Shown here: positions 10,636 to 22,024 of the stretch, in pieces | Position numbering within the stretch: the first letter of the stretch is position 1 | How the letters are laid out: the number at the start of each line of letters is the position of its first letter | DNA from: Paramacrobiotus metropolitanus | Taxonomy: Eukaryota; Tardigrada; Eutardigrada; Parachela; Macrobiotidae | DNA: 40,930 nt | Direction: 5' to 3' | Assembly (NCBI RefSeq): GCF_019649055.1 | Contig: NW_026570566.1 | Span: 1 to 40,930 of the forward strand | Translations under genes and position numbers: made by a program | The notes under the pieces: generated by a model | The model's database searches: none | Seen by the model: only the letters and a program-made list of their open reading frames with translations | What the model was told of the DNA's origin: nothing

Positions 10636-10996
10636 TGCAGATCGCTAATGATGAGCTAGCTGAGTTAGTTTTTAAAATGTTTGTTCAGTCTTCTGCTACA
10701 AATTGGCTGTTCTGTTAAAATCCGCATAATTAACAGTATTAATGTTTGTTTATTTTCCTGGTTATTTACTGTGATAATAACTGATCTTTCTGAATAATGT
10801 TTCTTTCATGTTTGTAGATATCTTTGCATGCTGAGTAGTGTACAGCTTCTGTTACTACCATTTTTTCTATTGTTTTTGGTAATATTATTGTTTACTTGCT
10901 ATTTTGCATTACTACTATGTTTTGCAGCAACAAAAAATTGTTATTGGTGTGATCTTCAATTAGCGCTTGTTAATCATCCCTGTTGCCGTCAAAGAT

Positions 10997-11002
10997 AATA
11001 AA
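10997..11002 (+). terminator. Poly(A) signal AATAAA
   Basis: Lies 362 bp after the stop codon at 10633-10635 of the gene starting at 6897, with no competing hexamer noticed nearer. Confidence 0.45.
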
Positions 11003-11532
11003 GTTATTAATGATATTATATGTGTGGGTGTTCCGGTGCAACGGCTCCCTGTGCGATTTCATCAAGGCCTACGTGTTCGCTTGTTGTAGCGGGAAACAAC
11101 TCAATTAGCTTCACGACCTTGCCCACTTTGAGTCAAAGCTGTGTTTAAAGCTGTGCTAGTTTATGCCAGTTGTGAGGAGCCATGTCTTGGTCATGTTAAT
11201 CAGTCCAATGCAGAAATCATAATATGCCGTCTAACAGGGGGTGATACTGCGGTGAGCTCAGTGCTCTGCATTAGGCATCTTTGCAACACTGAGAGACAGC
11301 TACTGAGTATTGGTTGGTTGTGATGCCAGTTTGAGCTGCTCACTGACCACGTAGTGTCACTGCAGTTTAAGATACAGAACCTCCTAAGTGAACTCGTTGT
11401 CGCTTTGCGAATATGGGATTTCTAAATAACTTCACGAAGATGTTAGGCTCACAGGCAGTTGGTCTACGAGCTCACGTATTTTACATGGGACAGCAGTGCA
11501 GTGCTCGCTGGACAACGAAGTCATAGTCAGCA

Positions 11533-12796
11533 ATGTGGAGAATTGAACGTGGCGCACTGGGCGGGATCGGGGTGTCGTTGGTGGATAATAACGGCAAACC
11601 TGAGATCATTTATCTGCAGTCCGGCGCCGTGTGGATGGGCCGGAAGATCGGCGCAAAGAAATTTAAACCCTTGAATTTAGGTGATATTTTTGTACGAACT
11701 TTAAGGGTTATTTTCGGTGGAAAATTAGGGCGGTAATTACCCGGTGCTGCTGTTCTGTTATTTCCAGTTTTCTAATTAAATCTTTTTTTTCAGAAGTAAA
11801 GTTATTTCCTGTAATTTTTCCGGTACCCCATGAATTTTGGGAGAATATTATTACGAGAAATTTTGTATGAGCAAATCTGAGTGATTTTCGCGTTTTGCAT
11901 TTGGTTGGTTCCAGTTTCTGGTGTGTTTTCTTATTTTAATTATTAAATTCGATTCTGCGGTGGTAATTAATGTTAATTGCGTATGAGCAGTGTACTTGCA
12001 GCGCATGATAATCGTAGTACTGTGGCTTTCGAAGTGGAGTATCAGTAGGATCAAAATTAGCCGTTGCCCGTTCAAAAAGTACCCTCGTAGTAAATTATAG
12101 ATTTCTGAAACTGTTTTTTTTCTGGTGGATTTTAAGGTGAGAATTGGTTTAAATAAAAATTACAATTTTTGTTGAACTAATGCAATTCTAACAATTTATT
12201 ATGGAAAATGTGCTGTACATGTACAGAGTACTGTCGTTGTGTTTTGTCAGCGGATAAGCGTAGAAATGCGGCTTGTAACGCTAGGCAAATGCGACAGATA
12301 AAATTGCCCGTTTTAAGAAGAAATGTTACAGAAATCAGTGAGAAATTTTGTTTTTTTATCAGAGAATTATTCTTTGTGTATTTTCGATACAAATTGTTAA
12401 TAAAATTTGGTTTTGGTAATAAGAAAATTAAACACAGTATCAGATTTTTTCTTGTAATTTTCTTATAAAAAATACATGGAGCAGTCGCAAGTCAGATGTT
12501 TTTTACTGTAGGTGAAACGAAGCCACTGGAGGTGGCGTACACGCAATGGCAGATGCTGCGCGAGCGCGACAAATCTAAGACGCGCTCCAAAATCATCACG
12601 GTGGACGACATGGAGATCACAATGGACTAATTAAATGGCGCAAGACCCGGCGCTGATGACCAAATCGAAGAAGCGGGAGATTCAGCGCACCTATCAACCC
12701 GGCATGTGGTGCCGGGTGCGCAGTTCGGACCATCACACGCAGTTCCTTCTCAAACTGCACAAAATCCCAACAGGACAACCCCATCACTACCGGTAG
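11533..12796 (+). pseudogene. VPS13-like lipid-transfer protein fragment, frameshifted
   Basis: 11533-11680 joins 12512-12630 across a GT..AG intron of 831 bp with matching phase, reading GGIGVSLVDNNGKPEIIYLQS ... KPLNLGETKPLEVAYTQW ... KIITVDDMEITMD and then TAA. Seven bases later, in a shifted frame, 12635-12796 reads ..REIQRTYQPGMWCRVRSSDHH... with LKLHKI, and one base further off frame continues with QQDNP. The order (a 'GVSLVD' strand, 'EI-YL', then an 'H-Q ... HKIQ-DN' block) matches the C-terminal part of VPS13, the bridge-like lipid-transfer protein, just after its adaptor-binding region. One stop with a frameshift and a second frameshift within 200 bp, and no recognisable VPS13 exons on either side, point to a transposed gene fragment. 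Confidence 0.6.
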
Positions 12797-12817
12797 AAGT
12801 ATAGAACGAATGATTAC

Positions 12818-13045
12818 TGCGGGTAAATGTCATGGTTTTGGAAAAAGCTCGCATCGGTGTTGAGTTTTGCTGGCGTGTCGAAAATAATTCATAAGCAGCC
12901 AAGTTTGCGAAAATGAAAAATAATTTCATTTTTTTGCGTTTTCATTGCGATTTTTTTATATCGCTTTGCTGTCAGATGATTTGGATAATTGCTCGATTCT
13001 GTACACAAAACATGCCAGAAAACAGCATTGTACAGATACTTTGTC
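12818..13045 (+). repeat. Dispersed repeat family, copy 1
   Basis: Starts ACTGCGGGTAAATGT and contains TTTTGCTGGCGTGTCGAAAA, followed by ACAAAACATGCCAGAAAACAG. It aligns along about 220 bp with 21208-21430 and more weakly with 14240-14410. No terminal repeats were identified, so it may be the remains of a transposon or an old retroelement tail. Confidence 0.65.
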
Positions 13046-14239
13046 TGCTTCTTATGGTTAAAGGAATTGCGAGGGAATTATAGACACAGTTCGCAATACG
13101 CTATTTAAACAACACCGCTGCTGATCCTCTGGGTTGGAATTAAACAACCAGCAGTTCGATATTCAGCTCACTAAATTATTAATGAAGTGAGATCGTCACT
13201 TGTCACAGACGTAAAGTGGGAATGTTTTCAGTAGAAGACTTGGTAGATATTTCCGCTAAACATGCCACCTGGCTGCTATCGGTCCATGCCTGATTAAGAA
13301 TTCAAGCTGCCAGTCATCGTGCTTTGTTTCTCGTCGGCTCAACTGTCTAAATCAAGCTATGTATCTGTACAGCTGTAAACGCTCGGTGTATAAGAGACAA
13401 AAATGCTGTCCACTCTGGTGAATGCTTTTAACGATGTTTTCCCGATCGAGGATCAATGTGCCACATTTGTTAACCACAATTGTTGCGGCTGCATCGACTC
13501 ACGCAGCAGCATAAATGGTTTACTCAAACTGGCTGGTTATTAAACTTTAGGATTGTTATGCGTTAGGCTTATTATACAGAATACAGATACATACGTTCGG
13601 GTTATTAATAATTATCACTTGTTCGGGTATGTTATCACTTGTTCTTTGAGTTTCAGTGCTTTTTTCGAAATTATAGCGTGATCTCTGGTACGCCCATCGG
13701 TCAATCATCGAACTGTATAACCTCCACAATAATTTTACTGACCCAAAGCGACTGCTGTCTGCCATCGATTCAGCGCACAATATTTCTCAGCATTAATACA
13801 CGGTGAGAAAATATTTGTAATATCACGCCGACCGGTGAAAATAGTCGAGAGGCAATAATTCCTTGAACATGTAGCAAAATACATTTGCAATATTACGAGT
13901 TCGTTTACTCGTATGTTCTGCCTTTCAAAACTGCTGTAAACTATTGGAAACGAAAAGCAAGTACCAATTTACTGGTTTTCAGTTAAACCCCAGAGAATTT
14001 CTATCTTTAAAATGTTTTCTGCACAATTTTGTTTCCCTTTTGACCATGCTTACCTTTCTCACTTTTAACATTCGCCAGCTCGGTCCAGTTGCTGCCGGTG
14101 CATCTATACTAAACAGTTACTTTGGGAATTACGCCGACTGTTCACTTTTTCACATACACTGACTTGAGCAACGTGCTGCTAGTATAGCGGAAGTATGAAG
14201 AACGAAAACAGACTCGTAAGTATTCGACCATGTAATTCC

Positions 14240-14410
14240 TTTTGTAACGGTTATATGGGCCGCAATCGCCGGTGGTACATTTCGCTGGCGTGCCGAAAAT
14301 AATTTAGAAACGGCCACGTTTGCGACTGTATCTAATAATTTCGTGTTTATTGCGATCCTTTATATTGCTTCATGCCGCTCGTTTCCGGCCACAAAAACTA
14401 TGAGAAAATA
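14240..14410 (+). repeat. Dispersed repeat family, copy 2 (diverged)
   Basis: Shares CGCTGGCGTGCCGAAAATAA and the following GCCA-GTTTGCGA and TTTATAT-GC stretches with the copies at 12818 and 21208, but with many substitutions and truncated at its start. Confidence 0.5.
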
Positions 14411-15422
14411 GGGTTCAGTTAAAAGACTTAAAAAGCCAGGTATGAAAGCAATTTTAGGCCTTTTAAACAGGCTTGGGCTTATATAGAAAGTATTTTTGAG
14501 CAGCAATTCGCAGTCCACACTGGAATATAATAACATCCCAATTTTCTGGCAGAGCCAAGGAAATAAGTTGAAATAGCGGTGAATCCGGTTCGTGCGTCGT
14601 TTTTCTACGACAAACTTTCCATTTAAACTTTGGTAGATAGTATTTCCAGTTTTTATTCTATACTTTTCCAGCATGTATTATGCACGAGAGCTTCGATTTC
14701 AACTAAATGAAAAATAAAAGCGTTGTGAACGCGAATGAGACTTTCGTATGAAAACTGAGTACACTACAGCCATTTTTAAACTAATAATTTAGAAACTGTC
14801 TAATGTTGTATTTAAGTCACGGTATTTAAGTCACGGTAATTAAGTCCTTACTTATTTACAGAAAACAAACCTTTGACATTGTCCGGTGACACACAAATAT
14901 GCTATCTAGTCACGCACCAAGATTTTTTTCCTGCCGTTTCATTGCACTACAGCCGTGTGAGCAGATAAAACGCTTCCCTGTTGACATTTTAGCGCACGTG
15001 ATCAAAGCGTATTTTGTTGCGATAGGAAGTTTTACCTCAAGAGTCAAGAGCAAACCGGGCGGTTTACAAATGGGTCAGTCGCGAGCGATTTTGACATGTC
15101 TGTGACTCTGTACTCTGTTTTATGTGTTTCAGTAGACCACCTGGATGGAAATGTAAATAATACAATGCGGAAAATGACACAGTAACGTTTGTATGTAGAA
15201 CGTATACAGTGTAGCGTCTGGATAATGCTTGTGCTTTCTGATTCTTCCTAAGTGCAGCTACCAACTATAACCGACAATTAGTCTGCTATCAGCTTTTATA
15301 ATGTGCTGATATTTATCTCGCTATAGGTTATAAGTAGAATTTTGGTTAACCGCCAGGCAGTTCGCGTCGTCAAATTTGTACCTTCAACGGACAGAAGCAT
15401 TGGGCTAGCTGGACACGCAGCC

Positions 15423-16696
15423 ATGAGCATCGGTCTACTGCGGCACCCTTGTAATGACCTCCACACGACAACCCCAGTTAGTAGTTCTACGTATGTTTGC
15501 TGTTTACGTGTGTACCCATTTAGAGCTAGAAGGACCACGCTTTGCAGAGGTATAGCAAACACCACTTGGGAGTGGCCATTGGATTCCGCGAGGTCTCGGT
15601 GGCGGTCTTCGCCCACGGACAACGACGCGTCCTGTTCGCTTTTCGCGCAGTGGCCGCCGGCGGCGTTGGCCTCACCCCATGGATTTTTGGTGACGAAGCG
15701 GTTAACCACCAAGCCGACGCCGGCTGCCGACCGCCCGTCTCCATCAAACGTCTGCTGCTAGAGTTCACTTACGGTGTGGCGAAGTCGGATGTAGTGATAT
15801 CTGAGATGTTAGCTAAGCTGTTCGCCTACATCCTGAATGCCCTGAAAATCAAGCGCCGGAAGAGTCTCCGCTGCGTGGTAATGGTGCTGTCGCATGGTCT
15901 CCATGCTGTCACCGTTATCCGGCAAGCGGTGGTGGACGGGTGGCGGAACAACGGAGTTCAGAATGTCTTTTGCATCCTGGACACCACGGCCGCTTTGCTG
16001 ACGTACACCTTACTGGCGCTGAAACAAGAATCCGATGGTCAAAGCGCCACCGAGGGTGATTTGGACGATCCCGAATTATTTGGGGCGGCGGTTGCTAGCA
16101 GTTTGGCGAGAAACACATATGTCGACCGACAGGTGCTTTTTCGACTGCAAGAAGGACTGGCCGTGGACATGAGAAAAGCACTGGAAAATCTGCTGCGGGA
16201 GGATTCCGCCGTTTTGGCTCAGCCGGTGCGGGATGTCGTCGACATTAATCGGCCGGACGCTGTACTGTACGGTGACTTGTTTATGGGTATGCTAGAGCCG
16301 GCCGTTGCGGGCGTCGGGAATGGTCGTCCCGGTTGGCGTCTGCTACTGTCCGTGCACGAGATCAACCGCTGCAAAGTGCACTGTGTCCAACTGGAACATC
16401 TATCGCAGGAAGACGGCCAGCCTGTGGAGTTTATGTGTATGATGCTGGACGCCAATGTGCGGATCCAGTGGCGTGAATGGCGGGACGGCTACACCTACGA
16501 GCATCTGCAGCTGCAGGTATTCTTCAAAACCCGGTACGCCGTTGGCCACACCACGTTATTTTTTGCGTCCAACGAGGCCAATAAATATGGGGCGTTTATG
16601 GGGGAATATGAAGCGCGACGAACTGAAATGCTCCGTGTATTTCCTTCTGGCACTTACGGTAATTACGAAAAAAGAATCCGTTCCTGGTCGGCTTAA
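15423..16696 (+). CDS. Hsp70-derived protein lacking the ATPase motifs
   Basis: Exons 15423-15490 and 15550-16696 (59-bp intron, GTATGT..AG, phases agree) give 404 aa. An uninterrupted exon of 382 codons is strong coding evidence. The order of segments follows the Hsp70 nucleotide-binding domain: GVAIGFREVSVAVFAHG at about 30-46 in place of the first phosphate loop, FGDEAVNHQ at about 69-77, VVMVLSHGLHAV at 132-143, LDTTAALLTY at 166-175, and YGDLFMGMLEPA where Hsp70 has the ELNADLF-like helix. Changes at the first phosphate loop (the Asp and Thr residues are gone) and absence of the second glycine-rich phosphate loop argue that it no longer binds or hydrolyses ATP as Hsp70 does. The last 110 residues resemble no substrate-binding domain I know. 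It is probably a diverged, repurposed family member and could be specific to its lineage. Confidence 0.65.
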
Positions 16697-16810
16697 TCAG
16701 TACATGAAGTATACGAGTACAATAATATAATATGTTTTATGTATATATACAGTACATTTGCATGCGTGGGTTTTTTTAGCTTTGCACGGTTGCTACAAGT
16801 ATTTTTTTAA

Positions 16811-17295
16811 GGGATTTGGCCCGGTGCACAGTACCAAATTTGGGTACACACACGGGAACTTTCGCTGTCGCGCACTCCTAAACACTTTTTTCCATTGCTT
16901 TATGACATTTTGTACCCAGAGGATTTGTTTGCGTAGGCGTGAAATCCGTTGTGCGCGCAACATCCGGTTCGGGAGTTATTAGTGAAATAAAATTCCGAAA
17001 GTTTAAACGCGCGGAGGTGCATGCACCAAATGTCTCGTTATGAACCGATGCTCTTAAAATTTTGCGTGAAAACGCACATTACTATGAAGATCGTTTTGGT
17101 ACCGAACCAGTTTTCTACCATTTTTTTTCAAATTTTAAATAAATTTTCAAAATTAAACGGTTTTTTCACCTATGTATACGAAACATTTGGCTACAAAATA
17201 TCATAAAGCAATGCAAAAAAGTGTTTGGGAGGGCGCGACAGCGGAAGTTGCCGTGGATATATACAAATTTGGTGCTATGTACCGGGCCAAATCCC
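16811..17295. mobile_element. TTAA-flanked foldback MITE, copy A
   Basis: Outer ends TTAAGGGATTTGGCCCGGT (16807-16825) and its exact reverse complement (17281-17299). Arms stay related inward (GCGCACTCC-AAACACTTTTTT against the matching reverse on the right). TTAA at both edges fits the duplication typical of piggyBac-type transposition, although TTAA is palindromic and could be part of the inverted repeat. No coding capacity. It is related to copy B at 17353-18031, 53 bp away, and to a stub at 39239. Confidence 0.8.
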
Positions 17296-17352
17296 TTAAA
17301 ACTCCACATAAATTAAATCAGTACTTCGATGCTTAAGTAATGCATTGTTTAA

Positions 17353-18031
17353 GGGAAGTGGGCCGGTACATGGTACCAAATTCGTGTACATGCACGAAAA
17401 CTTACACTTTCGCGCACTCCCAAACACATTTTTGTTTCGGTTTATGACTTTCTGTAGCCCGAAGATTTGTATACACTGGTGTGAAAACCGTATGTGCGCG
17501 CAACATCCGGTTCGGGAGTTATGGCTCATAGAAAATACCAAAAAGTTTAAATGCGTTTAGGTGTACCAGAAGTCTCATTATGGACCGATCTTCCTCAAAT
17601 TTTGCACGCAAATGCACATAACCATGAAGCTCGTTTTTATACCGATCCAGACTTCCATGGTTTTTTTCAGATTTTAAAATGAATTTTAAACTTTTTGAAA
17701 TTCATTTTAAAATTTGAAAAACATGATAGAACAGTGGATCGGTGTAAAAACGTTCTTCGTGGGTATGTGTATTTACGTGCAAAATTTGAGGAAGATCGGT
17801 CCATAATGAGACTTCTGGTACACCTAAACGCATTTAAACTTTTTGGTATTTTCTATGAGCCATAACTCCCGAACCGGATGTTGCGCGCACATACGGTTTT
17901 CACACCAGTGTATACAAATCTTCGGGCTACAGAAAGTCATAAACCGAAACAAAAATGTGTTTGGCAGTGCGCGAAAGTGTAAGTTTTCGTGCATGTACAC
18001 GAATTTGGTAACATGTACCGGCCCACTTCCC
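17353..18031. mobile_element. TTAA-flanked foldback MITE, copy B (near-perfect palindrome)
   Basis: TTAA lies at 17349-17352 and 18032-18035. The ends read GGGAAGTGGGCCGGTACATG inward. Arms are almost perfect reverse complements of over 300 bp, meeting near 17690. The high arm identity makes both strands carry mirror-image open frames of 81-90 codons, which are not genes. Such arm identity suggests recent formation or repair copying between arms. It is closely related in end sequence and arm content to copy A. Confidence 0.88.
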
Positions 18032-18189
18032 TTAAGAAATGCAAAAACTGAACAACGAAATACACAAAAAATACAAAAATATTTTTCGTGGGACAATTTG
18101 TTTGTGTAATAATAATTCTGCGCCCAGTAACTTTAATATGTGGTAAGCCGACATATTAATTGTACGGTTTATTCATATACTTTTTTTAG

Positions 18190-18559
18190 CGAAAAGATTT
18201 CTGAGTCTGAAGCGCCCTGCGCATACGCGTATATGGCTTTCCTTTCCGGCCCGGAAAAAGCCGAGACATACCATGAAAATCCGCAGAATAATTGGACATT
18301 TTCCTGGATCATCACCGTACATCGCTGCGCTGATCGGGGTTTGGTGATTATCGCTCAGCTAAGCAAGCAATGCGACGACAAGCAGTATATGAATTCGTTC
18401 ACAATTACACGACCGGAGATAAGTAAAGCGTCAGACCAAGCAGATACGGTGGTTATTTTCTTAAGAAATCCGCTGCAGCCAAATACAAATTATGCATTTG
18501 GTCGGCTCAGCTTTTCTGATGCAGCCACGTGTCAGGACTTTCTTCAAAAGTGTGAATAA
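18190..18559 (+). CDS. Orphan terminal exon, unknown protein
   Basis: Follows a good acceptor (a T-tract, then AG at 18188-18189) and stays open to a TAA at 18557-18559, reading SEKISESEAPCAYAYMAFLSG ... NNWTFSWIITVHR ... TNYAFGRLSFSDAATCQDFL. The alternation of hydrophobic and polar residues and codon use look coding. The last 40 residues recall the closing strand and helix of PH-like folds (RanBP1, EVH1), but this is weak. No upstream exon with a matching phase was found; the two TTAA MITEs lie directly upstream and may have separated or destroyed it. It could equally be an exon fragment of a dead gene. Confidence 0.4.
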
Positions 18560-19639
18560 TATCTTTAACGACTCAGAACTGACTTTGGCGCAGCAGAAGG
18601 TATATGTATCTGCGGCTTTTTAGCATTCATAGCCTTAGGGTTTATCTGGTTTTTGTGCAAGTTTTATTCATTTTAGCCGGAAACAGCGGTTTCCTGAGTA
18701 CGTACGTACTTTTACTGATCCGATGATCCGCATCGGTTTTACTAATGTATGGTTACCAAACAGCAGTGGTTGTCCTGTCTACTTACGCATATGCGGCAAA
18801 ATATCAAGTCTTACGCTGCATAAACCAGAACATAAACCAATATTTTACAGTATAACAAAGAAGAACATCAGCCTTGCCTTATTCTGCGCAGCGCAAACTT
18901 GCACCTTTTATGACTGAACAGTTACGAATTTTGTTTGAGTCGATCGTGTTATGTTATCGGAGTCGAAAGATGTGTAAAATAGAGCCGCTTTGCTGAAACA
19001 GTAACAAGTACATGGTTTTGAAGTGATGTACCAGAAACACAGCGTCGCGCACAATTACTTAGACGTATGTCGATACTCAATGGTAATGTATCTGTACAAG
19101 CTTGTCTGGTAATTTCTGACGATTCGGTACAGCGATTTACACAAATTTGCGTGTTACGCCAAACTTCACACTACGGCGCGCCACGCCACACTTTTTAAAC
19201 ACGTAGCTTGCATGTCGCTGGCTGGTAGCTTGGTACACGCCATATAATTAATAAGAATAATAGTAACTGCCTGGCAGAAGGTGAGCCACCTAGAAAATGG
19301 TCGGTGCAGTAAGCGACAATCTGACTGCGGAGCGCACTTAAGGAATTTGATAAACGTAGTGAAGTGGCCATCGTTATAAGCGCAAAATTCGCGCTAGCTG
19401 TACCTTTACGTAGGAAATTACCGGACAAGCTTGTACGAGTACGAATAATGGTAAGTTAAAAAATTAATTATGCAGGGGAATTCAACTGCTGTGGTCGCCA
19501 GAGCGGGCCACATAAGAGTGTTGTATAATTGCACTCCTACATGATGATCTCGAATACATGCATGTACACGATACATGATACACGTACATGATGCATGTAC
19601 ATGTATACTATAAGGGGAAAAACTAGTCTACCCGAACCA
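18560..19639. other. Intergenic region, nothing recognised
   Basis: No supported gene. 19550-19610 is a simple run of interleaved CATGTACA / GATACATG words, self-complementary and of low complexity. Confidence 0.5.
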
Positions 19640-19763
19640 ACTCCTTGTACTGCTGTTTTATGTTGTGGCCAAACATGGCGGTTATGTACCGCGCCTGATT
19701 TAACCGTATTTATTCCCGTAACGTAACACTCCAGACGGGTGCCGCGGCATCAAGTACAGGGAG
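19640..19763. mobile_element. Decayed MITE, relative of the element at 1581-1723
   Basis: Shares TGTACTGCTG near the left end, the core TGTACCGCGCC-GATTTAACC, a following CGTAACGT, and a right end ..AGTACAGGGAGT complementary to the left ACTCCTTGTACT. The inverted ends are less perfect than in the copy at 1581. Confidence 0.65.
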
Positions 19764-21021
19764 TGCCGCAGCAGTTAAATCCCCCTATAATTATGACTCT
19801 GTCATCCGGTGCAGTGCGCTACACGCTTACCGAATACTGAATATGAGAGCGTGTGGCGTTTAATCTTAAATACATATATTTGTTGCCTGTAGGTACTTAT
19901 TTACTGCGATTGCGATAAGTTGCTGCCATGTGAAACTCGCTGATCGAAAAGCTTGCTTTAATTATGTTCGGTCGATGTCCTTACCCATCTAATAGAAATA
20001 CAAATAAGTTATAACTCACAAGAAACACTTGACATTAAGGCCTATAAGCACGCTGCACGCAGTACTAGGTATACTAGGTACTACGCCCCATCCGTGCAAT
20101 GCAACAGCTTAAACTTATTATCTTCGCGGATGCTTGCTTGTACTTGTACGGTACTTGATTATGTATGTGATGCTTTGATCTACAAGCTTCGAACTGTTCA
20201 TCGCAAACGCGGTCTACTTGGTTTGGTTCAAAGCGAAACTTCCGGTGCGCCAGTCGGTCAAATTCAGGTTGAATAATTTAAGTAACAGTAATTGAAAGTC
20301 CTAATAATTTCTCTGAGAAGATAGTAGCGTCACTGTCTGACTTCCACCCAGTGCAAAAAGTTTCCCAGCATTAACGTATCGTGCGAACACATTATGCGAG
20401 ACATGCGGAAACAGTCTATACATAACGAGAGCCAGAAAAACAGCAGCATGCGTTTAACTCATGTCATTCTTTTATCAGAATATATTTCAGATTGCACGGT
20501 CTGTGCTCCATTCGGCTCCGGTTCCATATGGAGCCTTCGGTTCCGGGTTGTTTTACGTCCGTTCGCGACGTTAGCAGCTGTAACCTAGCGTCGTGCGGTG
20601 ACGCGTAAAAACTATCTGCCTGCAACGGCCTGATGTTTGCAACGGCTCAGACACATGAGTGAATGGCAGGCTAGCGTATGCTGCTCGTTGACCTTTTTTG
20701 AGCAGTCAGACCGCCGACCGTTAGCAGGGTGCTCACGCTCTCGCGCGCACTCGACTCGATTAATTTTTTCGTTGCTGTACGTGACCAAAATGTAACCGCA
20801 CAAAGATCTGAAGCAGTTTTCATCCTCCCAACGCACTGCTTATCTGACGCCGTGCGATTCTACTCGTATATACGGAGCCTCTACCGTATGCAGTCTGAAA
20901 TAGGCTAATATTATTGCTTTTTGACGTTGCTAGCAAGCAAAGGCTATGCAGAAAATCTGCGAACAAGAGCAACTCTTCAGTAAAGTACTGCATACAGCTT
21001 AGGACGTTACGTTCACTTCAG

Positions 21022-21182
21022 CTTAGGACTAAAAAGACGCATAATCCCATCCACAGAATTCCGAACGCTCGTGGCAAGTGCACTTGTACCACAACCGGAT
21101 ATTTTAGCTCAGTCGTACAGCGCACTGCGCCGCATGCTTTCGGAATACTGTGGGTGGGATTATGCGTCTTTTTTGTCCTAAG
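21022..21182. mobile_element. 161-bp MITE with inverted ends of about 44 bp
   Basis: Left end CTTAGGACTAAAAAGACGCA and onward to about 21066 is the reverse complement of the right end (about 21139-21182) with few mismatches. The middle has no coding capacity. CAGCTTAGGAC just before the element (about 20997) repeats its first bases, perhaps an older abortive copy or part of the target. The target-site duplication is unclear. Confidence 0.75.
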
Positions 21183-21207
21183 GTGTATGTCAGCCATTTC
21201 ATAATCG

Positions 21208-21430
21208 TACTGCGGGTAAATGTTATATATGTTTTTGAAAACAGCTTCCCATCAGTGTTGCGTTTTGCTGGCGTGTCGAAAATGCTTCATAGGCAGCCAA
21301 GATTGCCCAAATAAAATGTATTTCTATGTTTTTCTTTTTTTCGATTTTTTATATCGCCCTGTTGCCAGAAATTAGGATAATTACTCGATTCCGTGCACAA
21401 AACATGCGAGAAAACAGCGTTGCACTTAAG
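21208..21430 (+). repeat. Dispersed repeat family, copy 3
   Basis: Begins ACTGCGGGTAAATGTTATAT and aligns throughout with 12818-13045 (shared GTTTTGCTGGCGTGTCGAAA and the later CAAAACATGC-AGAAAACAGC). Confidence 0.65.
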
Positions 21431-21607
21431 GGAGTCAACAGGCGATATCAGGGAAAGTCACTCGTTCCTCATTTTCATAAATTTATTATAGTTTCCTGCA
21501 TAGAAATTTTGTTTTAAAATGGGCTTTATCTAATGTCCATTCCCCTCAGTCATCACCGTGGCATATTTTCGCTAAGCAGGAATTTTTTTTTTGGCACAGA
21601 GGAACTT

Positions 21608-21819
21608 CTATGGTACGGAATAAGCACCAAACCGAGTAGCGTACAACTTGACTCTCTCGGTCAGGTAAACACATATCAGCCGCATTTCATCGTACGCCAT
21701 CAGTAAGTGGGACAGATCAGCCGAATGCCAATCTCCATATCGCCGAATAAGGAACCTTGGCTTCGCCGCGAAGACTGTGTACATTTTTCGAAGGTCCAAT
21801 ATCACGCTCAGCGACTGTA
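21608..21819 (-). CDS. Possible terminal exon of an unrecognised minus-strand gene
   Basis: On the minus strand a clear acceptor (TATCTTTACAG) precedes an open stretch of 70 codons, SLSVILDLRKMYTVF ... WHSADLSHLLMAYDEMRL ... YATRFGAYSVP, ending in TAG. A second minus-strand open stretch at 22336-22530 (KTSTILFLKLLRLMHFRYQ ... LIEPAKFVELE) has a GTAGAC donor in phase 0 that would join this exon in frame. If joined, the intron would contain the inverted-repeat pair at 22025-22273. The hydrophobic and helical character is compatible with part of a membrane protein, but I recognise no family. Confidence 0.3.
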
Positions 21820-22024
21820 AAGATAAGTATATATAGGCATATACTATGAGGTGCATACTGTACACTATAAAGATACAATCAAGCTCCGTGGGAACTCGCG
21901 GCAAAATATGGCTGATTGTAATCTTACTGCAATTTTAGAGGCCTAAGTAGAAGGCGCAGACTGTAGATGCAGTTAAGTCCTGTTTCCCTGTTGCGAAATG
22001 CGACTTAGCATACTTCGCCTTGCC

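Larger units (their letters stand above)
12797..15422. other. Intergenic region with dispersed repeats, no supported gene
   Basis: Contains two copies of a dispersed repeat (12818-13045 and, more diverged, 14240-14410), also present at 21208-21430. Frames of 60-105 codons on both strands (for example 13556-13780, 13944-14162, 14360-14674 and 14899-15105) show no recognisable protein character. A 46-codon ATG frame at 13403 with CCGC is not convincing either. Confidence 0.5.

Noticed and set aside
13403-13543. 46-codon frame with CCGC, considered as a tetraspanin loop fragment
   Set aside because: No membrane segments or partner exons; CCGC alone is too little.
15296-15768. Several frames of 80-139 codons on both strands overlapping the start of the Hsp70-derived gene
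   Set aside because: GC-rich coding DNA produces shadow frames; only the frame continuing to 16696 has protein-family character.
17296-18109. Mirror-image 71-90 codon frames on both strands
   Set aside because: Both come from the two arms of one palindromic MITE; identical peptides on opposite strands reflect the palindrome.
19550-19610. Dense CATGTACA/TACATG words, considered as a hairpin RNA
   Set aside because: Low-complexity self-complementary words without a stable defined stem.
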